Origin: Sulfitobacter sp.
GTDB taxonomy: Bacteria > Pseudomonadota > Alphaproteobacteria > Rhodobacterales > Rhodobacteraceae
Length of the DNA: 13,773 nucleotides
Reading direction: 5' to 3'
Assembly: GCA_024636405.1 (NCBI GenBank)
Contig: JAGXHC010000241.1
Span: 1-13,773 of the forward strand
The notes beneath the pieces are model-generated. The model searched no databases, was not told where the DNA came from, and worked only from the letters and a program-made list of their open reading frames with translations. Positions 7,794 to 13,773 of the stretch are shown in pieces; within the stretch, counting starts at the first letter, position 1; every line of letters begins with the position of its first letter. A program made the position numbers and the translations under genes.

Positions 7794-9453
7794 CCTGCGC
7801 CTGAATTTCCGCAGCGCCCTCAAAGATGTTCAGGATACGCGCATCACACAGCACGCGGCTTATCTTGTACTCCAGCGCAAAGCCGTTGCCGCCGTGGATC
7901 TGAAGCCCGTTGTCAGCAGCGGCCCATGCAACACGCGCCCCAAGAAGCTTGGCCATGCCAGCCTCCACATCGCAACGCCGTCCCTGGTCCTTTTCAAAAG
8001 CACTGAAGTAGGTCAATTGCCGCGCGATCATCAGTTCAACCGCCATCATTGCCAACTTGCCCGAAACGCGAGGGAAGTTGATCAGCGATTTGCCAAACTG
8101 CTTGCGATCAATGGCATATTGCATCGAAATATCGAGCGCGGATTGCGCCACACCGATGGCGCGGGCCGCCGTCTGGATGCGCGCACTCTCAAACGTCTCC
8201 ATAAGCTGTTTGAAGCCCTTGCCTTCAACCCCGCCAAGCAGGTTTTCGCCCTTCACCTCAAAGCCATCAAAGGCCAGTTCGTATTCCTTCATGCCGCGGT
8301 AGCCCAGCACCTCAATTTCGCCGCCCGTCATACCCGGTGTGGGAAAGGGCTCCGCGTCATCGCCGGCGGTCTTTTCGGCCAGAAACATCGACAGGCCGCG
8401 GTGATCTGTTGTGTCCGGATCGGTGCGCGCCAGAAGGGTCATCACATGGGTGCGTGCGGCGTGGGTGATCCAGGTCTTATTGCCCGTAACCTTATAGATA
8501 TCGCCTTCTTTTACCGCGCGGGTCCGCAACGAGCCAAGATCGGAGCCCGTGTTGGGCTCGGTGAAAACTGCGGTCGGCAAGGTTTCCGCGCTGGCGATCC
8601 GGGGCAGCCATTTCTGTTTTTGCGCGTCGGTGCCACCGCAAAGGATCAACTCCGCCGCGATCTCTGAGCGGGTGCCAAGAGAACCAACACCGATGTAGCC
8701 GCGCGACAGTTCTTCCGACACAACGCACATCGACGCCTTGCTAAGCCCAAGTCCGCCAAACTCCTCCGGGATTGTCAGGCCAAAGACACCCATTTCGGCC
8801 AACTCGTTGATCACCTCCATCGGGATCAGCTCGTCATTCAGGTGCCAGCTGTGGGCGTGGGGTTCTACCTTTTCAAGCGCGTAGCGCCGGAACTGAGCGC
8901 GAATCATTTCGAGTTCTTCATCAAGCCCTGATGCACCAACGATCACGTTGGCACTGTGTTCCTGCATCAGTTCAACCAAGCGGCTGCGCGCGGCCTGCGT
9001 GTTACCCGCCTGCGTCAACTTCATGATCGCGGGAACCATCAATGCGCGCGTCTCGTCCTGAGACAGGCCCAGATCCTGCAGGCGCACAATCTCGCCTTGG
9101 TTCATTTGGATGCCGCCGTATATCTGCCAGAGATATTCGCCAAACGCGATCTGGTGCAGCAGCTGTTCGGTTTCTCCAAAACGGCCATCGCTTTGCAGCC
9201 GTTCAGCCCACCCCTGCATCTGCCGCAATGCCTGTGCGTAGGTGGCAAGCCACGCCAGCCCATGCGCGGCGGTCTGGTGCGCTTCGATCAGCGGGGCGCA
9301 AACGCGGCCCTTGTCGGACACGAGGGTGCGGACAGAACTGACCGCCTGCGCCAGCACGGCATCCACCGGCGGCAGCGCAGCGGCGGTGAGTGTCAGCAGA
9401 TCGTCGAGAATCACCGGGGTTTGCATCGTCATTTCCTGCCCATCATGTGCCAT
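7768..9453 (-). CDS. mcd: (2S)-methylsuccinyl-CoA dehydrogenase (acyl-CoA dehydrogenase family)
   Basis: An FAD-dependent acyl-CoA dehydrogenase of 561 residues, clearly longer than the usual 380-400. The extra 160 or so N-terminal residues (including AAHGLAWLATYAQALRQMQGW and EYLWQIYGGIQMNQGEI) are the mark of methylsuccinyl-CoA dehydrogenase. That enzyme oxidises (2S)-methylsuccinyl-CoA to mesaconyl-CoA in the ethylmalonyl-CoA pathway of acetate assimilation. The core shows TAVFTEPNTGSDLGSLRTRAV and KTWITHAART (FAD and substrate contacts), ARIQTAARAIGVAQSALD, YAIDRKQFGKSLINF, and the C-terminal QIHGGNGFALEY...ILNIFEGAAEIQ; the Glu of IFEG aligns with the catalytic base of this family. I chose ATG 9453 because AAGAGG (9463-9468) is nine bases upstream. 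ATG 9426, with AGGA at 7 bases, is a good alternative. pckA lies 3.2 kb away. Confidence 0.85.
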   Translation of the reverse strand: MAHDGQEMTMQTPVILDDLLTLTAAALPPVDAVLAQAVSSVRTLVSDKGRVCAPLIEAHQTAAHGLAWLATYAQALRQMQGWAERLQSDGRFGETEQLLHQIAFGEYLWQIYGGIQMNQGEIVRLQDLGLSQDETRALMVPAIMKLTQAGNTQAARSRLVELMQEHSANVIVGASGLDEELEMIRAQFRRYALEKVEPHAHSWHLNDELIPMEVINELAEMGVFGLTIPEEFGGLGLSKASMCVVSEELSRGYIGVGSLGTRSEIAAELILCGGTDAQKQKWLPRIASAETLPTAVFTEPNTGSDLGSLRTRAVKEGDIYKVTGNKTWITHAARTHVMTLLARTDPDTTDHRGLSMFLAEKTAGDDAEPFPTPGMTGGEIEVLGYRGMKEYELAFDGFEVKGENLLGGVEGKGFKQLMETFESARIQTAARAIGVAQSALDISMQYAIDRKQFGKSLINFPRVSGKLAMMAVELMIARQLTYFSAFEKDQGRRCDVEAGMAKLLGARVAWAAADNGLQIHGGNGFALEYKISRVLCDARILNIFEGAAEIQAQVIARRLLG

Positions 9454-9499
9454 CGTAACCATCCTCTTGAAGTTGGGGCCGGGGATAACCCTTTCGCAG

Positions 9500-9583
9500 G
9501 TGCAGCACAACAAAGATACAATTGGCTGCGTCATTTTGGTTGAAAGTTGCGCGCCTGTAAGAAGTGATTTTTGCAGTGCAGCA
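9500..9583. promoter_or_regulatory. GTGCAGCA direct-repeat pair in the mcd/TSUP divergent gap
   Basis: GTGCAGCA occurs at 9500-9507 and again at 9576-9583, 76 bases apart in the same orientation. Both copies are preceded by GCAG (GCAG-G-TGCAGCA and GCAG-TGCAGCA). The second copy also forms TGCAGTGCA, a near-perfect palindrome. Their placement in the 156-base divergent promoter region suggests a regulator site, but no regulator is identified. Confidence 0.25.
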
Positions 9584-9609
9584 TTTTCCTCAGGTGATAA
9601 GCAGTCGGC

Positions 9610-10374
9610 ATGGATATGTATTTTGGTTTTCTTGATCCGCTACACCTGATTTTGGCCTTGCTCATCGCCATGGTGGCCGGATTCGTCAAAGGCGTGGTGG
9701 GATTTGCCATGCCGCTGGTGCTGATTTCGGGGCTGACGACATTTATCGCGCCCGAACTGGCGCTTGCCGGTCTGATTCTACCGACGTTGGTGACCAACGG
9801 TTGGCAGGCTTTGCGGCAAGGCCCGCAAGCCGCTTTGGGGTCAATCCGACGTTTTCGCGTGTTTTTAGGTGCAGGCCTTGTGACGCTTATCATTTCAGCG
9901 CAACTGGTGCGCGTTATCCCGGATCGGACCATGCTGCTGGTGATCGGGGTGCCGGTGGTGTTCTTTGCCTTGCTGCAATTGTCAGGCGCCAAATTTCATC
10001 TTGCGCGGCGCTCGCCCGCGATCGAAGCCGCAGTCGGTGCGTTTGCCGGTGCCATTGGCGGTGTGTCAGGGATCTGGGGGCCGCCAACGGTGGCTTATTT
10101 GACGGCACTTGGCACGCAGAAGCATGATCAAATGCGAATACAGGGCGTCATTTACGGATTGGGTGCGGTTGCCCTTCTGGGTGCTCACATAGGGTCAGGT
10201 GTACTGCGCGCCGCGACAGTACCGTTTTCAATTTCTCTTATCATACCGGCGCTGGTGGGCATGTGGTTGGGCAGCCAGGTCATGGACCGCATCGACCAGC
10301 CGGCGTTCCGGCGGGCGACGCTGTTTGTGCTGCTGCTTGCCGGAGCCAACCTGCTGCGCCGGGCCTTTGTCTGA
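9610..10374 (+). CDS. TauE/SafE (TSUP) family permease
   Basis: A 254-residue integral membrane protein with about eight membrane segments. The N-terminal half has LLIAMVAGFVKGVVGFAMPLVLI and the second half FAGAIGGVSGIWGPPTVAYLTALG, the internally repeated glycine-rich motifs of the TauE/SafE (TSUP, DUF81) family. The family exports or imports sulfur-containing anions and small organic acids; substrate cannot be read from the sequence. It diverges from mcd and ends three bases from the convergent XRE regulator gene. AGGTGA (9591-9596) lies 13 bases before the ATG, a longer spacing than ideal. Confidence 0.9.
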   Translation: MDMYFGFLDPLHLILALLIAMVAGFVKGVVGFAMPLVLISGLTTFIAPELALAGLILPTLVTNGWQALRQGPQAALGSIRRFRVFLGAGLVTLIISAQLVRVIPDRTMLLVIGVPVVFFALLQLSGAKFHLARRSPAIEAAVGAFAGAIGGVSGIWGPPTVAYLTALGTQKHDQMRIQGVIYGLGAVALLGAHIGSGVLRAATVPFSISLIIPALVGMWLGSQVMDRIDQPAFRRATLFVLLLAGANLLRRAFV

Positions 10375-10377
10375 CGA

Positions 10378-10737
10378 TCAACCCTGCCTGACAACGGTAA
10401 CACCCGACACATCCTCAATGAATGTAACGATGCGTGATTTTATGGTTTCGTCCTTTATAGCAGCAAGGGCGTTGACGATGTCCATGCCGGGATCGCGCTT
10501 GGGTGGCTGGTTCGTGTTGTCGTGCAAGCCGTCAAAGAAGTAGGACGGCGGCACGTCAAGGATTTGAGACAGTTCAAAAAGCCTGCTCGCGGCAACTCGA
10601 TTTGACCCGATTTCGTATTTCTGGATTTGCTGAAAGGATAAATCCAGCTTTCTGGCAATATCTGTCTGTGAAAGGCGCCGCAGGGTGCGGATCTGCTTTA
10701 ACTTGCGACCGACATGGACGTCTACAGGATGTGACAT
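10378..10737 (-). CDS. XRE-family HTH transcriptional regulator
   Basis: A 119-residue protein whose residues 10-63 form a Cro/CI-type HTH: GRKLKQIRTLRRLSQTDIARKLDLSFQQIQKYEIGSNRVAASRLFELSQILDV. The FQQIQKYE-G-NRV-ASRL pattern matches a subgroup widespread in alphaproteobacteria. The C-terminal tail (NALAAIKDETIKSRIVTFIEDVSG) may aid dimerisation. A Shine-Dalgarno AGAGG (10746-10750) sits eight bases before the ATG. It diverges from the LysR-like gene across an AT-rich gap, so cross-regulation is possible. Its targets are unknown. Confidence 0.9.
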   Translation of the reverse strand: MSHPVDVHVGRKLKQIRTLRRLSQTDIARKLDLSFQQIQKYEIGSNRVAASRLFELSQILDVPPSYFFDGLHDNTNQPPKRDPGMDIVNALAAIKDETIKSRIVTFIEDVSGVTVVRQG

Positions 10738-10815
10738 AAATGGAACCTCTGGTTGAACACCCCTAAGACATCCTAAAAATCCGAATTTCGATCAATTAAT
10801 TAGATTTTTCCATTT

Positions 10816-10834
10816 TTGGTTGAAGTATAACCAA
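10816..10834. promoter_or_regulatory. Inverted repeat in the XRE/LysR-like divergent gap
   Basis: TTGGTTGAAGTATAACCAA has perfect 6-bp arms with a 7-base spacer in the AT-rich gap between the XRE and LysR-like genes. GGTTGAA also occurs at 10751-10757 next to the XRE gene. It is a reasonable operator for either regulator. It does not match the T-N11-A rule of classical LysR boxes, so assignment is open. Confidence 0.4.
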
Positions 10835-10887
10835 TAGATGGGTGATACCTGTTGCGATAACGGGTGATTTATTTACTATCTCAGATT

Positions 10888-11829
10888 ATGAACGAAAATA
10901 TTAAACCAACTCTCAATTCGGAAACCGCAGTGCTTGTGCCGCCACCTTTGCTGTACGAAATGATACGGTCATTCACCGTTTTGGCGCAGACTTTGAATTT
11001 ATCGCATGCCGTTGAACAGCTTGGGAGCACGCGACAAACTGTGCGGCGCCATATCAATCAACTTGAAATTATGCGGGGCAGCCCGTTATTTCAGGTGGTC
11101 GACCGCCATTACCTCCTTACAGACGAAGGCCGCGCGGCCTTGCCGGATGCAAAAGATATTCTTGCCCGTGGCGCTACGTGGTTGCGCGGCCAGACTGGCA
11201 GTCACGATATGCTGCCTTATCTGCGGGCCGAAGTCGGGGATTGGCAGTTCCATCAGCAACAACAGCCCATCGGCCGCATCTGGGACGATGACGCGGTGCT
11301 GATACGCGAAGTGTTTCGCGCCTGGACCATGTCATCGGGCCAGATTGAACATCCGTGTTTTGCGCATGTGCGGCCTTATCTGATCATCTACAGGCATTCA
11401 GAAGTCGGTTGGATTTGTGTCGAATTTGGTGAGAAATCGGTTTATGTCCAATGGTTTGGTATCGACTTCGCCCGGTCAAGTATTGGCAGACCGATTGCGA
11501 AGATGCCCGCAGGCGAGGAATTTTCCCACCTTCTTGATCAGTCGTTTTATGAAGTCGAAGCCACACAAATGGGCAGGCTTGATCACGTCTTTACGCACAT
11601 GCCGGTTCTTGAGACAGCCAGTTTTGCGCCGGTTACCTATCAGCGGCTGATGCTAAGTTGTGCGTTTCCGGACGGGTCGCGTGCGGTTCTTTCGCTCGTG
11701 CTGCCGCTGACTGATATTTCTACGTTCAACCTTGATGAAACGTTGATCGGCAAGGTTAACAAATTGGAGGCGCCACAATTTGACCCTAAAGATGCCATGT
11801 TTGAAAAGGTGAGTTGTGCCGTAAAATAA
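10888..11829 (+). CDS. LysR-type HTH protein with non-canonical C-terminal domain
   Basis: Residues about 24-86 match the LysR winged HTH: MIRSFTVLAQTLNLSHAVEQLGSTRQTVRRHINQLEIMRGSPLFQ, then YLLTDEGRAAL. The remaining 220 or so residues do not show the usual LysR periplasmic-binding-like effector domain. They are rich in Trp and His (WDDDAVLIREVFRAW, CFAHVRPYLIIYRHSEVGWICVEFG). The stretch VTYQRLMLSCAFPDGSRAVLSLVLPL near the C terminus loosely resembles the end of alphaproteobacterial PAS-like domains; this is a weak inference. I prefer ATG 10888 (313 residues); GTG 10864 would add eight residues, and neither has a clear Shine-Dalgarno. It precedes the GNAT-like gene by 95 bases on the same strand and probably regulates it. 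Base composition is less GC-rich than the left half of the window. Confidence 0.8.
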   Translation: MNENIKPTLNSETAVLVPPPLLYEMIRSFTVLAQTLNLSHAVEQLGSTRQTVRRHINQLEIMRGSPLFQVVDRHYLLTDEGRAALPDAKDILARGATWLRGQTGSHDMLPYLRAEVGDWQFHQQQQPIGRIWDDDAVLIREVFRAWTMSSGQIEHPCFAHVRPYLIIYRHSEVGWICVEFGEKSVYVQWFGIDFARSSIGRPIAKMPAGEEFSHLLDQSFYEVEATQMGRLDHVFTHMPVLETASFAPVTYQRLMLSCAFPDGSRAVLSLVLPLTDISTFNLDETLIGKVNKLEAPQFDPKDAMFEKVSCAVK

Positions 11830-11840
11830 GGGCGCTAGCA

Positions 11841-11877
11841 AAAAACGGCACGTGATGTGCAATTTTCGGGCGTTTTT
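11841..11877 (+). terminator. Weak stem-loop ending in a T run after the LysR-like gene
   Basis: AAAAACG (11841-11847) can pair with CGTTTTT (11871-11877). The intervening bases hold a small GCAC/GTGC hairpin (11848-11860). The T run on the + strand suggests a weak or attenuating terminator between the LysR-like and GNAT-like genes. The stem is AT-rich, so the call is tentative. Confidence 0.25.
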
Positions 11878-11884
11878 CTGCCGT

Positions 11885-11905
11885 ATGTATTAACCTCAGA
11901 TACAT
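11885..11905. promoter_or_regulatory. Inverted repeat just upstream of the GNAT-like gene
   Basis: ATGTAT (11885-11890) and ATACAT (11900-11905) form perfect 6-bp arms with a 9-base spacer, ending five bases before the AAGGAG Shine-Dalgarno of the next gene. It may be an operator overlapping the promoter, or a hairpin near the ribosome site. Confidence 0.3.
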
Positions 11906-11924
11906 TCGGTAAGGAGAACGCCCA

Positions 11925-12641
11925 ATGACAATTCAATTTCCGCGAGATTCCGCGCTGTTTATCGCGACGAGTCGCGATATACTGCGCACTCACGGCATCG
12001 AGATCACAATCGGTAGCGATTTCGACGAATACCGCAAAATTATCGAATCGGAACGTCCGATGCAGAAACTTGGCGCGCCGTTTGATCCCGGATTGCACCA
12101 GTTCAATAGCAAGAGCGCCTTTTGGCTGGTCGGCCGCAACGAAAACGGGGACCTGATCCATACGCAGGCGGCCAAGCACGTCAAACTTGGTGGCAAGAAC
12201 CTGAGCAACTATCTGTTGCGACAGTTTCGCGATTTCCCACCACCAATACCGGGTGTGGATGTGGGCAAATCACGTTATCGCGCAACGCCGGGCGCGCACC
12301 GGATCATGGGCAAAGTCATCTATCACGGTGAGGTCTGGATGGCACCCGAAGAGGGGCGCTATCGGGGTGTGGGGCTCTCTACTGTTCTTGCGCGTACTGG
12401 CCTGCTTGAGGTGGTGCGGCGCTGGGATCCCGACTGGATCTATGGCTTTATGCTGCGCGCAGTCGCTTTCAAAGGCTTTTCGGAGCGAATGGGCTACATG
12501 CATAATGAGCCCGGCGCGCTTATGTGGTCGGTCGAAGGCCGCGATGCGCCCATCGAGGCGTTCCTGACTTATCTCAGCAGTGAAGACGCGAGATATCTGT
12601 TGGATATTCCCGTTGAGGACCTTGTGGCCCAAGCGGCCTGA
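11925..12641 (+). CDS. GNAT-like acyltransferase of unknown substrate
   Basis: A 238-residue protein, probably cytoplasmic, that I do not recognise as a named enzyme. Residues 131-160 (VIYHGEVWMAPEEGRYRGVGLSTVLARTGL) fit the beta4-alpha3 core of GNAT acetyltransferases: R145-Y-R-G-V-G150 matches the R/Q-x-x-G-x-G/A acetyl-CoA pyrophosphate loop. Residues 172-192 (IYGFMLRAVAFKGFSERMGYM) resemble the following strand and helix, ending in the familiar 'ER-G-Y/F' turn. SAFWLVGRNENGDLIHTQAAKHV (64-86) could be the beta2-beta3 hairpin. The 110-130 insertion and C-terminal tail are not typical. A perfect AAGGAG (11911-11916) eight bases before the ATG predicts strong translation. The gene follows the LysR-like regulator and is ended by a strong stem-loop. 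Substrate, whether protein, metabolite or signal, cannot be inferred. Confidence 0.75.
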   Translation: MTIQFPRDSALFIATSRDILRTHGIEITIGSDFDEYRKIIESERPMQKLGAPFDPGLHQFNSKSAFWLVGRNENGDLIHTQAAKHVKLGGKNLSNYLLRQFRDFPPPIPGVDVGKSRYRATPGAHRIMGKVIYHGEVWMAPEEGRYRGVGLSTVLARTGLLEVVRRWDPDWIYGFMLRAVAFKGFSERMGYMHNEPGALMWSVEGRDAPIEAFLTYLSSEDARYLLDIPVEDLVAQAA

Positions 12642-12649
12642 GCCGAATT

Positions 12650-12683
12650 GAAAGCGAGCCGTGCGAAACTGCGGCTCGCTTTC
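12650..12683. terminator. Bidirectional intrinsic terminator between the GNAT-like gene and pckA
   Basis: GAAAGCGAGCCG (12650-12661) and CGGCTCGCTTTC (12672-12683) form a perfect 12-bp stem with a 10-base loop, placed in the 55-base gap between convergent genes. The 3' sides are only modestly T-rich (CTTTCTTAT on +, CTTTCAATTC on -). The position and symmetry support a shared terminator. Confidence 0.75.
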
Positions 12684-12696
12684 TTATGGGGTCTGA

Positions 12697-13773
12697 TTAA
12701 CCCAGCGCCGCCGCTTTGACTTCATCGTCAATGAACGGCAGATATTGTTCGAAATTCTCCGCGAACATCGTGACAAGTTTTGTCGCCTGCCGATCATAGG
12801 ATGCAGGATTGTCCCATGTGCGGCGCGGGTCCAGCAAGATGTCGGGCACACCGGTGACAGAGACCGGGACAGCAAAGCCAAAGTTTGCGTCTTTGCGGAA
12901 TTCCGCCTCTGCCAGCGATCCGTCCAGCGCTGCGGTCAGCAAAGCACGTGTCGCCTTAATCGGCATACGCGACCCAGTGCCATAGGCACCACCAGTCCAA
13001 CCGGTATTCACCAGCCAGCAAGTTGCGCCATGTTGCGCGATCTTTTCCCGCAGCAGGTTGCCGTAAACCTCGGGCCGCCGCGGCATGAACGGCGCGCCGA
13101 AGCAGGTGGAGAATGTGGGCTCTGGTTCCGTCACTCCGCGTTCAGTGCCCGCAACCTTGGACGTAAACCCAGACAGAAAATGGTACATGGCCTGCGCAGG
13201 GGTGAGACGCGCAATCGGGGGCAGAACCCCGAAGGCATCGCAGGTCAGCATGATGATATTCTTGGGATGCCCGCCAACAGCCTTTGCCGATGCGTTGGAA
13301 ATATAGTGCATTGGATAAGCGCAGCGCATGTTTGCGGTGAGCGAATCATCGTTGAAATCAAGTTCCATGGTTTCTTCGTCATGGACCATATTCTCGATTA
13401 CTGTCGCGAACTTGGATGTGGTGTCATAGATTTCCGGCTCCGCTTCGCGGCTCAGATTGATTGTCTTGGCATAGCAGCCGCCTTCAAAGTTGAAGGTGCC
13501 GGTGTTTGACCAGCCGTGTTCATCATCCCCGATCAGGGTGCGGTCAGGGTCTGCGGACAACGTCGTCTTGCCCGTGCCTGAAAGGCCAAAAAAGATCGCG
13601 GTATCGACAGGATTTCCCGTGGCGTGGTTGGCCGAACAGTGCATCGGCATGATGCCTTTGTCAGGCAGTAGGTAATTCAACAGCGTGAAAACCGATTTCT
13701 TGTTTTCACCGGCATATTCAGTGCCGCCAATCAGGATCAATTTGCGGTCAAAGTTCATCGCAATCACGGTATC
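12697..13773 (-). CDS. pckA: Phosphoenolpyruvate carboxykinase (ATP), C-terminal two-thirds
   Basis: PEPCK converts oxaloacetate and ATP to PEP, CO2 and ADP, the first committed step of gluconeogenesis from C4 acids. The frame is open at the right edge, so the N-terminal roughly 170 residues are missing; 358 residues are visible against about 530 in full-length enzymes. Visible signatures are [18 protein letters not shown], the kinase-1a P-loop [10 protein letters not shown], the kinase-2 metal site [38 protein letters not shown], and [23 protein letters not shown]. These mark the ATP-dependent rather than the GTP-dependent class. The gene ends at 12697, just past the shared stem-loop terminator. 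Nearby mcd feeds the same C4 pool, fitting growth on acetate-type substrates; promoter and regulation lie outside the window. Confidence 0.97.
   Translation of the reverse strand, partial: DTVIAMNFDRKLILIGGTEYAGENKKSVFTLLNYLLPDKGIMPMHCSANHATGNPVDTAIFFGLSGTGKTTLSADPDRTLIGDDEHGWSNTGTFNFEGGCYAKTINLSREAEPEIYDTTSKFATVIENMVHDEETMELDFNDDSLTANMRCAYPMHYISNASAKAVGGHPKNIIMLTCDAFGVLPPIARLTPAQAMYHFLSGFTSKVAGTERGVTEPEPTFSTCFGAPFMPRRPEVYGNLLREKIAQHGATCWLVNTGWTGGAYGTGSRMPIKATRALLTAALDGSLAEAEFRKDANFGFAVPVSVTGVPDILLDPRRTWDNPASYDRQATKLVTMFAENFEQYLPFIDDEVKAAALG

Noticed and set aside
7717..8667. 316-codon + strand frame opposite mcd
   Set aside because: It is antisense to clear acyl-CoA dehydrogenase sequence and has no family features.
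9610..10374. Naming the TSUP protein a sulfite or sulfoacetate exporter
   Set aside because: No sulfur-metabolism genes lie nearby; family membership alone does not fix the substrate.
10816..11905. Inverted repeats as classical LysR T-N11-A boxes or lux boxes
   Set aside because: Arm spacing does not give T-N11-A, and neither repeat resembles the 20-bp lux box.
12745..13509. 254-codon + strand frame opposite pckA
   Set aside because: It lies antisense to well-conserved PEP carboxykinase motifs; a shadow frame.

Overview
The window is GC-rich and densely packed. Its gene content and order point to an alphaproteobacterium of the Rhodobacterales (Roseobacter/Rhodobacter group). The evidence is a DUF2062-pdxJ-acpS-lepB-rnc-era-DUF1491-recO cluster, a (2S)-methylsuccinyl-CoA dehydrogenase of the ethylmalonyl-CoA pathway, and an ATP-type PEP carboxykinase close by. 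The genus cannot be read from the sequence alone.

Left part (1-5543, all + strand): a housekeeping run. It starts with the 3' end of a DUF2062 membrane protein, followed by pdxJ (vitamin B6), acpS (acyl-carrier-protein activation), lepB (signal peptidase I), rnc (RNase III), era (ribosome-assembly GTPase), a DUF1491 gene and recO (recombinational repair). Most junctions are coupled by ATGA or TGATG overlaps. The only large break is the roughly 250-base gap before lepB, which holds a helically phased set of GTGYAC sites and a possible promoter. The start region of pdxJ is unusual: a 21-base unit carrying a Shine-Dalgarno and an ATG is present three times in frame.

Middle part (5527-10374): accessory transport and carbon metabolism. 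A tetR-META(HslJ-like) pair on the - strand diverges from an MFS permease. The permease converges, with overlapping ends, on mcd. mcd in turn diverges from a TauE/SafE (TSUP) permease.

Right part (10378-13773): a less GC-rich regulatory block. A small XRE regulator (-) diverges from a LysR-type HTH protein whose C-terminal half is not the usual LysR ligand domain. This is followed on the same strand by a 238-residue protein with a GNAT acetyltransferase signature and a very strong Shine-Dalgarno. A perfect 12-bp stem-loop separates it from the convergent pckA, which runs off the right edge.

The best candidate for something undescribed is the LysR-like/GNAT-like pair with its inverted-repeat sites. 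Next come the triplicated pdxJ initiation region and the small bridging reading frames that link stop and start codons at two junctions of the housekeeping run. I see no CRISPR array, insertion sequence, tRNA or rRNA, and no gene-free stretch longer than about 255 bases.
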